Below are positions 41,640 to 50,197 of a stretch of DNA of 64,000 nucleotides, one piece after another. The notes beneath the pieces were generated by a model. That model saw only the letters and a program-made list of their open reading frames with translations. It was not told the DNA's origin and searched no databases. Positions within the stretch are counted from its first letter, which is position 1, and each line of letters begins with the position of its first letter. The position numbers and the translations under genes were made by a program. Source of the DNA: Bin5 sp022827195 (lineage in GTDB: Bacteria; Chloroflexota; Anaerolineae; Caldilineales; Caldilineaceae); assembly GCA_965208275.1 (NCBI GenBank), contig OZ242331.1:930001-994000 (forward strand), read 5' to 3'.

Positions 41640-41903
41640 CAGCATCGATTTCAAGCCAGACGATGTTGTATTTCAGGGGTGCGGCCCACAGTTGGGATAG
41701 AAATTGTCCGGCGGGGAGACCATGCGGGAAAAGGCAGATTTCCGTTTTGCGTTTCGAGTTTTCAGCAACCGCAACAGCAACGGCTGCATCATGCCCGCGG
41801 CGCGCTGGCGGCGGGCTGGATTCGCGCGGGCACGGTGGCATTGCCTACCGGTCGCTGAACTCTAACTTTGCAAAAGTCGCGTCCCGGAGCTGGAGGAGAG
41901 GTG

Positions 41904-41964
41904 TCAGGGGGGCGCTGCGGGGGGACTCCCCCCGCACAAGGGAGGGCCGGAACGGCCCGACCGT
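41904..41964. repeat. Dispersed hairpin element, copy 2
   Basis: Begins TCAGGGGGGCGCTGC and includes a perfect 8-bp stem GCGGGGGG-ACT-CCCCCCGC (41917-41935) and a second perfect stem GGGCCG-GAA-CGGCCC (41944-41958), ending CCCGACCGT. It is a near match to 2495-2555. In this copy both hairpins are perfect, suggesting it is the younger or better preserved one. Confidence 0.6.
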
Positions 41965-41973
41965 CCAAGGGCA

Positions 41974-42036
41974 GTGGTCGGTGGTCGGTGGTCGGTGGCC
42001 AGTGGTCGGTGGTCGGTGGCCAGTGGTCGGAGGCCA
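41974..42036. repeat. Heptamer tandem array (GTGGTCG/GTGGCCA)
   Basis: Nine contiguous 7-bp units: GTGGTCG three times, GTGGCCA, GTGGTCG twice, GTGGCCA, GTGGTCG and a variant GAGGCCA. It directly follows the hairpin element. The GTGGCC core is also seen in the hairpin at 28576-28633. Confidence 0.65.
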
Positions 42037-42228
42037 GGTACTGCAGGGGCGGGATATGACCCGGTTGCTCTCATACGCGTGGAATGTTGCGACACAGATT
42101 TGGACTGCAGCCGTAGTTCAGCGCCGACCACGAAACTTGCGCGCGCGGGACAGTCCATTGTTTACTTGGCCTTTGGAACTGCCTTAAAAGACCTTGTCAA
42201 CTGTTCGGACGAAAAGAGGAGAAAAGGA

Positions 42229-43002
42229 ATGGGCCGGAACGTACTTGCCGCGCAGCTGTTTACCGTGCGGGACCATACGCAGACCGTGGAAGGGTTCGCT
42301 GAGTCGATGGTCAAGATCAGTGCGATCGGATACAGGGCGGCGCAGGTGTCGGCGATCGGCCCGATCGAGCCGGCTGACGTCAAGCGGATTTGCGACGACA
42401 ACGGTTTGACGATCGTGAATACGCATATTGCCTGGCCTCGTCTGCAGGAGGATATCGACGCGGTCATCGAGGAGCATCATCTTTGGGCGTGCAGGCACGT
42501 CGCGGTGGGCAGTATGCCGCGCCATTTCATCGAGGAAGGCGAAACGGGCATCCGCCAGTTTGCTGCTGAAGCGACAGAAGTGGGGCGGACGCTCTACGAG
42601 GCCGGCCTGACTTTCAGCTACCACAACCACAGTTTTGAGTTCATTCGCTACGGTGACAGGAACGGGTTGGAGATCCTGTTTGATGAGACCGATCCCCGTT
42701 ACGTGCAGGCGGAGCTGGATACCTACTGGATCCAGTTCGGAGGCGGCGACGTGTGCGACTGGATTCTGCGCGTTAAGGACCGCATGCCGGTCGTGCATCT
42801 GAAGGACATGGCAACTGTCAGCTGGCGGGAGCAGGTGATGAAGGAGGTCGGCGAGGGTAACCTCAACTGGCCGGGCATCCTCGAGGCCTGCCGTGAAGCC
42901 AACGTTGAATGGTACGCTGTTGAGCAGGACATCTGCCCGGGCGATCCCTTCGAGAGCCTGGCCACCAGCTACCGCAACCTGGCGAAAATGGGGCTGTCCT
43001 GA
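42229..43002 (+). CDS. TIM-barrel sugar phosphate isomerase/epimerase
   Basis: A 257-residue xylose-isomerase-like TIM-barrel protein. ATG 42229 follows AGAGGAGAAAAGGA, a strong ribosome site, although the frame is open further upstream. Typical features are the opening strand LAAQLFTVRDHTQTV, the second strand SAIGYRAAQVS, the metal site candidates in LTFSYHNHSFEF (HNH), DTYWIQFGGGD and MPVVHLKDM, and AVEQDICPGDP near the end. These resemble IolE/IolI-type and other sugar isomerases. It precedes two Gfo/Idh/MocA oxidoreductases, a common partnership in polyol and sugar oxidation. Confidence 0.8.
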   Translation: MGRNVLAAQLFTVRDHTQTVEGFAESMVKISAIGYRAAQVSAIGPIEPADVKRICDDNGLTIVNTHIAWPRLQEDIDAVIEEHHLWACRHVAVGSMPRHFIEEGETGIRQFAAEATEVGRTLYEAGLTFSYHNHSFEFIRYGDRNGLEILFDETDPRYVQAELDTYWIQFGGGDVCDWILRVKDRMPVVHLKDMATVSWREQVMKEVGEGNLNWPGILEACREANVEWYAVEQDICPGDPFESLATSYRNLAKMGLS

Positions 43003-43016
43003 GCAGGGGATACCTG

Positions 43017-43045
43017 TTGTTCGCCAAATGGCGCCATGATACAAT
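43017..43045 (+). promoter_or_regulatory. Promoter of the Gfo/Idh operon with a palindrome in the spacer
   Basis: TTGTTC (43017-43022), 17-base spacer, TACAAT (43040-43045). The spacer holds a perfect 10-bp palindrome ATGGCGCCAT (43028-43037), a possible operator. The first gene starts about 150 bases downstream. Confidence 0.6.
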
Positions 43046-43197
43046 CGCGTAATGGAGGTCCGGACGAAATACGGGCGGCTCTTGACGGTGCTGCATGTGC
43101 ACGGGAAAGGGGCAGATGCAGGCTGTGCCGCCGGTCGAAAGCGGTGACGCGTGGACGCCAACGTCTGACTTAAACACATTCACACGGGAAATCTGCA

Positions 43198-44307
43198 ATG
43201 AGCGACATCGTACGGCTGGGCATCATCGGTACGGGCAGTATTTCGATTCGCGGGCTGCTGCCGCATCTGACGATGGAGGACGTGCAGGACCGGGTCAATG
43301 TCACCGCCGTATGCGACCCGGTCGTGGAGCGGGCTGAGGCGGCCGCGGCCAGGTTCGGCGTGCCCAATTTCTACGCCAGCGCGGAGGAGCTCCTGGACTC
43401 CGGCACGGTCGACGCGGTCTCGATCGCCTCGCCGATCGGCTTCCACTTCGAGCAGGGGATGCAGTGCGTGGAGGCTGGCATGCACGTTCACTTCAACAAA
43501 TCGATGACGACGACCGTGGACGAGGCCGATGCCGTGATCGCGGCGGCCGCGGCAAAGGGGGTCAAGCTGGTCTCCTGCCCAGGGGAGATGTTGCGGCCGC
43601 GTCATCAACGCATCAAGGAGATGATCGAAGAGGGCGTGCTGGGGAGGCTAACTTGGGCCGTAACGGGGGCGGCCTTCGGACGCTACCACGAAGAGGAACG
43701 GGTGCGGGGCGGAAACGACCCGCTCAGCAACGTCAACCCGGCGTGGTATTTCCGCAAACCGGGCGGCGGTCCGCTCTACGACATGACGGTTTACGGCCTG
43801 CACGCAATGACGGGAATTCTAGGGCCGGCAAAGGCTGTCACCGCCTTTTCGGGTGTGCGCGTGAAGGAGAGGGAGTTTTACGGCGAGATGCTACCTACCG
43901 ACATGGACGACAACACGTTGATGGTCCTCGATTTTGGCGACAGCCTGTTCGCGTTTGTCTACGGGGTCGCGGCCGGCGGCCTGCCCGGCATGGACCGCCC
44001 CTTGATTTTCGGCACCAAGGGAGTCATCAACGGCGGCATGCTGAATGGCGAGGCGTTCGACTACCCGGGCCGGGAGATCGATGAGGCCTACGGGACGCAG
44101 ACGGCGCTGCCGCATGCGGTCGGCGCGCACCGAGATATGGAAGAGGCGCACGTCTACGAGGACGTGATGCAGCTGGTCCGTTGGATTCGCGAGGATATTC
44201 CGACGACGTCGACCGCGGAGCATGCGCGTCACGTCATCGAGATTTTCGACGCCGCGTACCGTTCGGCCGAGTCGGGGCAGGCGCAGCAGCTGCGGACGAC
44301 GTTCTGA
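43198..44307 (+). CDS. Gfo/Idh/MocA oxidoreductase with altered EKP motif
   Basis: A 369-residue NAD(P)-dependent oxidoreductase. The Rossmann motif is LGIIGTGSISIRGL, followed by VTAVCDPV at the end of the second strand. The family's catalytic-side EKP motif is replaced by FNKSM (in AGMHVHFNKSMTTTV), keeping only the Lys. The C-terminal alpha/beta domain is otherwise normal. Members oxidise or reduce sugars or inositols. The changed motif may mark a subgroup with a different substrate or a pseudo-enzyme. It begins a run with a second oxidoreductase and a PhyH dioxygenase. Confidence 0.8.
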   Translation: MSDIVRLGIIGTGSISIRGLLPHLTMEDVQDRVNVTAVCDPVVERAEAAAARFGVPNFYASAEELLDSGTVDAVSIASPIGFHFEQGMQCVEAGMHVHFNKSMTTTVDEADAVIAAAAAKGVKLVSCPGEMLRPRHQRIKEMIEEGVLGRLTWAVTGAAFGRYHEEERVRGGNDPLSNVNPAWYFRKPGGGPLYDMTVYGLHAMTGILGPAKAVTAFSGVRVKEREFYGEMLPTDMDDNTLMVLDFGDSLFAFVYGVAAGGLPGMDRPLIFGTKGVINGGMLNGEAFDYPGREIDEAYGTQTALPHAVGAHRDMEEAHVYEDVMQLVRWIREDIPTTSTAEHARHVIEIFDAAYRSAESGQAQQLRTTF

Positions 44308-44358
44308 CCGTCGGGGACGGCAAAAATCGGAATCAACAATTTTCGCAAGAGAGACCGT

Positions 44359-45510
44359 ATGACAAAGACCTACCGCATCGGCGCCATCGGCTTTGCCCAC
44401 ATGCATATCAACCATCTTCTCGAACGCTTTGCGGCGCACCCGCAGGCGGAGCTGGCGGCCTGCGCGGACACGACGCCGCTGGCGCCGGAGCTGCGCGAGG
44501 CTCACTATACGCGTGCCTGGAACTTGCGTCACGCGCTTGACGACCTGGGGATGCCGAAGGCGTACGACGACTACCGTGCGATGCTTGCACAGGAGAGTCT
44601 TGACATCGTCGTCGTCTGCTCTGAGAACGGGCAACATCCTGCGGTTGTGGAGGCCTGCGCGGGTCAGGGCGTTCACGCAATGATCGAGAAGCCGATGGCC
44701 TCCTCGTTGGAGGACGGTCTGCGCATGGCCCGAGCAGCGCGGGCGGCAGGCATCGAACTGGTCGTCAACTGGCCGATCACGTGGCAGCCTGCCTCGCACA
44801 AAGCCAAGGAGTTGATTGAGGGCGGCGCGATCGGGCGGGTCCTGACGGTCAAGTGGCGGGGCGGCCATCTAGGACCGTTGGGCGCAGGCGTCTCCCATCC
44901 CGGCGGGGACGAGGACGGTCAGGGAATCCCGCGCAAGCTGAGCGGTGGGGAACGGGGCGCCACCTGGTGGCATCAGCGTGCGGCCGGTGGGGGTGCTATG
45001 CTCGACTACTGCTGCTACGGCTCGCTGGTGGCGCGCTGGCTGGTGGGCGAGCCAGCCTCTGCCGTGATGGGGATGCGAGCCAACCTAGACAGCCATTGGG
45101 GTGATGCCGAGGACAACGCGGCCATGCTCATCCGTTTTCCGCAGGCTATGGCGTTATGCGAGGCGTCCTGGACAACCCGCGATCACGGCGTGACGCCCGG
45201 TCCGATCGTCTACGGAACAGAGGGTACGCTGGTCGTGGACAAGGAGCCGGCCAATCAGCCTGTTCGGGTACGGATTGAGAGGGGCGGCGGGGAGACGGAG
45301 TACCACGAGTGCAGCCCGATGCCGGGGGGCCGCAGGGACATTGCGCGGGAGTTCATTCACCGGCTCGAGACGGGCGACCCTCTGCACGAGACGCTGGAGC
45401 TTGCGTTCAATCTGGAGGTGATGGCGATCCTCGACGCCGGGCTGCGTTCGGCGGAGAGCGGAAGGCTGGAACTGGTCGACACTGAGACCTGGCGTTTGGG
45501 CCGGTCGTGA
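44359..45510 (+). CDS. Gfo/Idh/MocA oxidoreductase
   Basis: A 383-residue NAD(P)-dependent oxidoreductase. Rossmann motif IGAIGFAHMHINHLL (with Ala/His in place of the second and third Gly, a modest departure) and the intact family motif in HAMIEKPMASSLEDGL. The C-terminal domain includes VKWRGGHLG and GGGAMLDYCCYGSLVARWLVG, where a large substrate-binding sheet is expected. It lies 51 bases after the first oxidoreductase and 12 bases before the dioxygenase. The two paralogues have clearly diverged and probably act on different steps or substrates. Confidence 0.8.
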   Translation: MTKTYRIGAIGFAHMHINHLLERFAAHPQAELAACADTTPLAPELREAHYTRAWNLRHALDDLGMPKAYDDYRAMLAQESLDIVVVCSENGQHPAVVEACAGQGVHAMIEKPMASSLEDGLRMARAARAAGIELVVNWPITWQPASHKAKELIEGGAIGRVLTVKWRGGHLGPLGAGVSHPGGDEDGQGIPRKLSGGERGATWWHQRAAGGGAMLDYCCYGSLVARWLVGEPASAVMGMRANLDSHWGDAEDNAAMLIRFPQAMALCEASWTTRDHGVTPGPIVYGTEGTLVVDKEPANQPVRVRIERGGGETEYHECSPMPGGRRDIAREFIHRLETGDPLHETLELAFNLEVMAILDAGLRSAESGRLELVDTETWRLGRS

Positions 45511-45522
45511 GCAGGAAAGACG

Positions 45523-46317
45523 GTGAAAACGATGGACATTGGGAGTGCACTGCGCGCCCTTGGCGTGCGCCAGGATACGCTGACGGTTGCCGAGAAGGAG
45601 GCGCTGGACGAGAACGGCTATCTGCCGCTACCGGGTGTCCTGACACCGGAACAGGTGCAGGCGTTGCGGGCGCGGCTGCAGGCGCTGGAGGAGGCGGAGG
45701 GTGAGGAAGCGGGCAAGGAGGTCCATCAGGAGGCCGGGACGGCCCGGCTCGCGAACCTGGTCAACAAGGGCCCGATCTTTGACCTGATCTGGACGCATCC
45801 CAAGGTGCTGGCGGCGATGTCCCATGTGCTGCGCGGCGACTTGCGGCTCTCTTCGCTCAATTCGCGGGCGGCGCTACCGGGTGAAGGCCTGCAGGCGCTG
45901 CACACTGACGGGGCGTATCAGATTCCCGGCGTCGCGCCATCGCCTGCGGACAGCAGCAAGCGGTACTATGCCTGCAACTCGATCTGGCTCTTGAACGATT
46001 TCACGCACGAGAACGGCGCAACGCGGCTGGTCCCAGGTTCGCACAAACTGGGGCTCGACCCGCGCAAGCATCTGGACGACGCGCAGGCACCGCATCCGGA
46101 CGAGATACTGGTCCTGGGCGAAGCGGGGACGGTCTTCGTCTTCAACGCGCAGACGTGGCACGGCGGTACGCTCAACCGTTCAAGCGAACCGCGCCGTGCG
46201 ATCCACTGCTACTACTGCTGGCGCAATGTGCCGCAGCAGACCGACCAGCGGGCCCTTTTCCGACCGGAGACGGCGGCGCGCCTCAGTGCGGCGCAGAGGG
46301 CAGTACTGGATGTGTAG
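45523..46317 (+). CDS. Phytanoyl-CoA dioxygenase (PhyH) family protein
   Basis: A 264-residue Fe(II)/2-oxoglutarate oxygenase of the PhyH family. Metal ligands are His and Asp of the HxD motif in LQALHTDGAYQIPG and a second His in FNAQTWHGGTLNRSS; the 2-oxoglutarate-binding Arg is in EPRRAIHCYY. GTG 45523 is used as the start because AGGAAAG is five bases upstream; ATG 45532 is an alternative. The substrate is unknown. PhyH proteins are numerous in marine and sponge-associated bacteria and hydroxylate diverse compounds. It ends the Gfo/Idh operon and converges on murJ. Confidence 0.85.
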   Translation: MKTMDIGSALRALGVRQDTLTVAEKEALDENGYLPLPGVLTPEQVQALRARLQALEEAEGEEAGKEVHQEAGTARLANLVNKGPIFDLIWTHPKVLAAMSHVLRGDLRLSSLNSRAALPGEGLQALHTDGAYQIPGVAPSPADSSKRYYACNSIWLLNDFTHENGATRLVPGSHKLGLDPRKHLDDAQAPHPDEILVLGEAGTVFVFNAQTWHGGTLNRSSEPRRAIHCYYCWRNVPQQTDQRALFRPETAARLSAAQRAVLDV

Positions 46318-46328
46318 AGGAAGTTGCC

Positions 46329-47879
46329 TCAGATAGTGGGTTCTCCGGCCAGGCGCAGGGCGCGCCCCACGATCTTGAGGGCGGTGAGTACCTCTGTTCC
46401 GCCCAGTGCAAGGTATATGCCGAAGAATGCCAAGCCGCCGCAGCTGGCGCCGGCGAGGATAAAGAGCGGGGCCGGCAGCCGCAGCTGGTGAAGCAGCAGG
46501 ACCACTGCGTACATGCTCAGGCTGCCCGCCAGCGCGCGGACCAAGGCGGTGCGGAGCAGCGGCAATGCGACGCCGCCGACGCGCAGATTGAGCGCCAGCA
46601 TCGCTGAACCCAGGGCTACTGCCGCGATCGACGTCGCACAGGCCAACCCCGCGATGCCGAACGGCCCCACGAGCAGCAGGCTCAACCCCACGTTGACAAT
46701 CATCCAACCCAGCGTCGCCCACATCGGCACGTGCGTGTTGTGCCTGGCGAAAAACGTCAACGCCAGCACGTCGTACGAGGCCTCGCCGAGCAGGCGCAGG
46801 GAAAAGATCGCCATGAGCAGGAAGACCAGTGCGCTGGATTCCGGCCCGAAGGCGCCGCGTTCGAAGAGGAAGGAGACCGCCGGCCGTCCCAGCGCCAGGA
46901 GCCCGACCGCGGCGGGAAGCAGGAGCAGCCAGGTGGCGCGCAACCCCTGCGTGACGGTCAGGCGCAGCTGACGGCCCTCGCCGGCGTTGTGCTGTTCGGC
47001 CATCGTCGGGAAGATGACCTGCGAGACCGCGGCCGCGAAGAGGGATTTGGGCATTGAAAGCATCGCGAGCATGGCGTAGTAGAAGGCGGCGATGCTGCCG
47101 GCCGGTAGAGTCGAGGCCAGGCGGATAAAGACCAGGTCGGCGGCCTGGAACGCGCCGAGTGTCACGATGCGCGGCCCCATCAACCGGATGATCTCGCGCA
47201 AGCCCTGCAGGCGCAGGTCGATCTGCAAGCGGAGGCGGATCCGGTTACGCGCCAGGGCGGGGATCTGAACGAGGACGGTCAGCATGGCGCCGAGCACGCT
47301 GCCCCAGGCCATGCCGTAAACGCCCCAGAGGGGCACCAGTGCGAAGAGGCCGACGATCTGGCCGCTGTCGATCAGGACGCGTCCCAGCGCCGGGGTCAGA
47401 AAGTGCTGGTGGGAATGGAGCAGACTGCCAAAGACACCTGAGACGCTGATCAGAAGCGCGGCGAGCAGGAAGATGCGCATCATCTGGGCGCTGAGGTGCT
47501 GCGTTTCGGCGGGAAAGTGGGGCGCCAGCAGCACGCGAATGAGCCAGGGCGCGGCCGCGATGGCAAGCAGACAGGCGGCGCCCATGACGATCATCGTTAG
47601 CGTGAAGACGGTACTGGCGAGCGAGGCGGCCTCGCGCCTGCGGGCCTGGGTGAGGTAACCGGAGTAGACTGGGATAAAGGCTGCCGAGAGCGCGCCGGCT
47701 GCCAGCAACGCGAGCAGGAGTTCGGGCAGCTGATTGGCGGTGGCGAAGGCGTCCATTTCGGGACCCGTACCGAAGAGTCGGGTGGTAACCAGCAGCTTGA
47801 CGAAGCCTGTGATTTTGTCCAGCCCGAATATGAAGAAGACGAGGAAAGAGGAGCGGACCAGGTGCGGAGTGCGGGACAT
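46329..47879 (-). CDS. murJ: MurJ-like lipid II flippase
   Basis: A 516-residue MOP-superfamily membrane protein with about 14 hydrophobic spans. The start RSSFLVFFIFGLDKITGFVK and the GTGPEMDAFATANQLPELLL segment are characteristic of MurJ/MviN, as is the ALSAAFIPVYSGYL motif. It would flip lipid II for cell-wall synthesis. It is long enough to be complete. It lies 95 bases downstream of the LysM-protein gene on the same strand with a hairpin in between. MurJ here suggests peptidoglycan is made, although Chloroflexota cell walls vary. Confidence 0.8.
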   Translation of the reverse strand: MSRTPHLVRSSFLVFFIFGLDKITGFVKLLVTTRLFGTGPEMDAFATANQLPELLLALLAAGALSAAFIPVYSGYLTQARRREAASLASTVFTLTMIVMGAACLLAIAAAPWLIRVLLAPHFPAETQHLSAQMMRIFLLAALLISVSGVFGSLLHSHQHFLTPALGRVLIDSGQIVGLFALVPLWGVYGMAWGSVLGAMLTVLVQIPALARNRIRLRLQIDLRLQGLREIIRLMGPRIVTLGAFQAADLVFIRLASTLPAGSIAAFYYAMLAMLSMPKSLFAAAVSQVIFPTMAEQHNAGEGRQLRLTVTQGLRATWLLLLPAAVGLLALGRPAVSFLFERGAFGPESSALVFLLMAIFSLRLLGEASYDVLALTFFARHNTHVPMWATLGWMIVNVGLSLLLVGPFGIAGLACATSIAAVALGSAMLALNLRVGGVALPLLRTALVRALAGSLSMYAVVLLLHQLRLPAPLFILAGASCGGLAFFGIYLALGGTEVLTALKIVGRALRLAGEPTI

Positions 47880-47919
47880 CGAAGTGCCCGGAAAGTCGCC
47901 GGGAGGACGGGCGAGGAGG

Positions 47920-47963
47920 CCGTGGAAGGGGCGGGGACCGATTCGTCCGACCCCTTTCCACGG
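47920..47963 (-). terminator. Hairpin between LysM-protein gene and murJ
   Basis: CCGTGGAAGGGG (47920-47931) pairs with CCCCTTTCCACGG (47951-47963) with a single bulge. It lies just after the LysM gene's stop on the minus strand. It lacks a T-run, so it is more likely an mRNA-stabilising or weak-terminator hairpin than a full terminator. Confidence 0.45.
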
Positions 47964-47974
47964 TTCGGTTCAGC

Positions 47975-50197
47975 CTATTTGAGAGTCCATTCACCTCCGT
48001 CCAGTGCTTCCAGCGAATGCAGGGCGAAGTCGAGCTCGGTGGCCTCGTTGTGGTGGCCTGCGAGGCAGGAATCGACGGGATCGCTCAAGAGCAGGAAGCC
48101 GTTGTCGAATTCCTGGTGTGCCGCGCAGAATCCCCGTTCTTCGGCAGTCGCCCATCCCAGGTCGGCGTAGACGTCGTCGTCGCTTTCCCAGAGATAGCCG
48201 AAGCCGCGCACGGGGCTCTGCATGCCCGTGGGAGCGTCGCCGCGGTCGCCGGTAAGCTCCTGATTGTCCCAGTCGTCGTCAACACGGGTCCATTCGCCGT
48301 CGTTGGCGAAGACGAATATGGCATCGTCGTGTTGTTTCCAGATCATGTGGCCGGTCTGGAATGGCTGCCAGGCTGCCCAAATGATGCCGCCTTCTGCGGT
48401 CGGGCAACCGTGATCGGCGAAGCTCCAGAGGTGGTCCAGCTTGTCGTGGGTTGCATAAGGACAGAGGATACTCCAGGCCGCGCCACTTCCCATCAGGAGG
48501 GCGTTGTCGCCGAGGAGTGTTTCTTCAGACTCAAGATCGTCTCCCACGTGGGAGCAATCCCCGCTTGGTTCTTTTGCGAGGATGGTACCATTTTCGACCA
48601 CTTGCACCGAGGCGCACATTCCCCTTTCTTCGTCCGAGGCCCATCCCAGGTCGTCGTAGACACCGTCGTCGGTCTCCCACAGGTAGCCGAAGCCGCGTAC
48701 AGGTGACTGGAAGCCGTCGGGAGGCGTGCCGCGGACGTCGGTGAGGACCTGTTCGTCCCAGTCATCCGAGTACTCGGTCCACGCACCGTCGTTGGCAAAG
48801 ACATAGATGGAGTCCTGGCCGGACTGCCACAACATGTGGCCCTTCTGGAAGGCCTGCAAGGAGAGCCACATAACGGACGCGTCTCCGGTGACGCATCCAT
48901 GCGCGGGCTGGTCCCAGAAGGGGGCAATTGCGCTGTCGGGGCTTTCCTTGCAGGCTCGCTCCCAGGTGCCGGCCGTCGACGCCTGCAGCAACCCCCGGTA
49001 GAAGGGCGTGTCTATGGCGAAGTTGTGCTGGTTGTCCTGGCAAGAACCCTCAGTGTTTGCAACCAGCATCCTGCCACTATCGAATTCCTGGACGAGAGCG
49101 CAAAAGCCTTTTTCCGCATTCTCTGCCCAGCCAAGGTCGGCATAGACATCGTCATTTGTTTCCCACAGGTAGCCGAAGCCGCGAACGGGGGACTGCAGCC
49201 CCGAAGGAGGCGTCCCGCGACCGGCCAGGTCCTGTTCGTCCCAGCTGTCGGCGTATGTTCCCCAGCTCCCGTCCTCGACATACACGTAGAGCGAACCATC
49301 GCCCATGTGCCAGATCATGTGGCCCTTTTCGAAGCGCTGCCAGGCCGACCAAATCGTCTCCGCCGCGCCTGTGGGGCAGCCGAGCGCGGCGTGCGACCAG
49401 CGCGCGCTCAGTTCGTCATGAGGTTGAATGTCGCAGTCGGGCTCCTCCTCGGCCTGAAGCTCCCACCAGACTATGACGGAGGCATCGCCATCGGCCTCAA
49501 AGTACTCGACCCGGACCGTGTGACTGCCCGCGGTCAGGGAAGTATCGCTGACCGTGGTGGTGGCGGGGTGAACATTCCAGTCCTCGAGGACGGCGGCATC
49601 GTTCACGTAGATGCGGACGCCGTCATCGGAGCGGGCGGAGAAGCGGTAGGTGCCGGCGGCAAAATCGACGGAGGCCGTCCAGGAGACGCTGAAGCTGTCG
49701 TTGGAAACCGTAGTGTCGGGGCTGCCCGACCCCCAGTCGAAATCGATCGCCGCGTCCTGGCGCGTAAGGACCGGGTCGCCGCTCAACGTCTGGCCGCTAT
49801 AGTATTTACCCGTCCAACTGGCGGCTGTTCCAGTCGGCTGCGTTGAGGCAGGCGTGGAAGGTGCCGGGTCAGGTGTGGAAGGCGCGGCCTGGGCCGCGAT
49901 GATCTGGGAGTGGGGGATACAGAGCACCTGACCCACATAGATGTGGTTGGGGTCGGAAATGCTGTTGGCTTGGGTTAGGGCCGCGACCGAAACGCCGGCG
50001 TCTTCGGCTATGGCCGAGAGCATCTCTCCGGCCTGCACGGTGTGTGTGCTGGCGCAGTCGGTACCCTGTGCCTGCTCGATCGTTTCGACGGAGCCGGCGC
50101 CTGTTCTCTGCGGCAGCAAGGCCAGCAGCAGCGTTGCCGTAACTGCAATGAGCAACGCAAGACGGGTCCGGGCGAGAGGCGAAGAATGAGAGCGCAT
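47975..50197 (-). CDS. Secreted LysM-PA14 protein with three C-terminal repeats
   Basis: A 740-residue exported protein. A signal peptide (LALLIAVTATLLLALLP) is followed by a LysM domain at about residues 51-95 (THTVQAGEMLSAIAEDAG to IYVGQVLCIP) that should bind peptidoglycan, then a Pro/Thr-rich linker. A PA14 domain lies at about 126-247 (FSARSDDGVRIYVND, VRVEYFEADGDASV). The last 490 residues hold three tandem repeats of about 150 residues, each with a GCPTG/GCVTG Cys-Gly start, FEKGHMIW or a variant, WDEQ.L, then RGTPP.G.QSPVRGFGYLWE and Y.DLGWA. The repeats are closely similar to each other. A carbohydrate- or cell-wall-binding role fits, but the repeat has no name I can give. AGGAAATACAG precedes ATG 50197. 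Confidence 0.7.
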   Translation of the reverse strand: MRSHSSPLARTRLALLIAVTATLLLALLPQRTGAGSVETIEQAQGTDCASTHTVQAGEMLSAIAEDAGVSVAALTQANSISDPNHIYVGQVLCIPHSQIIAAQAAPSTPDPAPSTPASTQPTGTAASWTGKYYSGQTLSGDPVLTRQDAAIDFDWGSGSPDTTVSNDSFSVSWTASVDFAAGTYRFSARSDDGVRIYVNDAAVLEDWNVHPATTTVSDTSLTAGSHTVRVEYFEADGDASVIVWWELQAEEEPDCDIQPHDELSARWSHAALGCPTGAAETIWSAWQRFEKGHMIWHMGDGSLYVYVEDGSWGTYADSWDEQDLAGRGTPPSGLQSPVRGFGYLWETNDDVYADLGWAENAEKGFCALVQEFDSGRMLVANTEGSCQDNQHNFAIDTPFYRGLLQASTAGTWERACKESPDSAIAPFWDQPAHGCVTGDASVMWLSLQAFQKGHMLWQSGQDSIYVFANDGAWTEYSDDWDEQVLTDVRGTPPDGFQSPVRGFGYLWETDDGVYDDLGWASDEERGMCASVQVVENGTILAKEPSGDCSHVGDDLESEETLLGDNALLMGSGAAWSILCPYATHDKLDHLWSFADHGCPTAEGGIIWAAWQPFQTGHMIWKQHDDAIFVFANDGEWTRVDDDWDNQELTGDRGDAPTGMQSPVRGFGYLWESDDDVYADLGWATAEERGFCAAHQEFDNGFLLLSDPVDSCLAGHHNEATELDFALHSLEALDGGEWTLK

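Larger units (their letters stand above)
41574..42228. other. Divergent intergenic region with repeats, no gene seen
   Basis: These 655 bases separate the unknown membrane-protein operon (minus) from the TIM-barrel gene (plus). They hold a minus-strand promoter candidate, a second copy of the dispersed hairpin element and a heptamer array. The open frames through it consist of those repeats and show no family resemblance. Confidence 0.6.

Noticed and set aside
41974..42036. Heptamer array considered as a CRISPR
   Set aside because: Units are 7 bp and contiguous with no spacers, and there are no cas genes.
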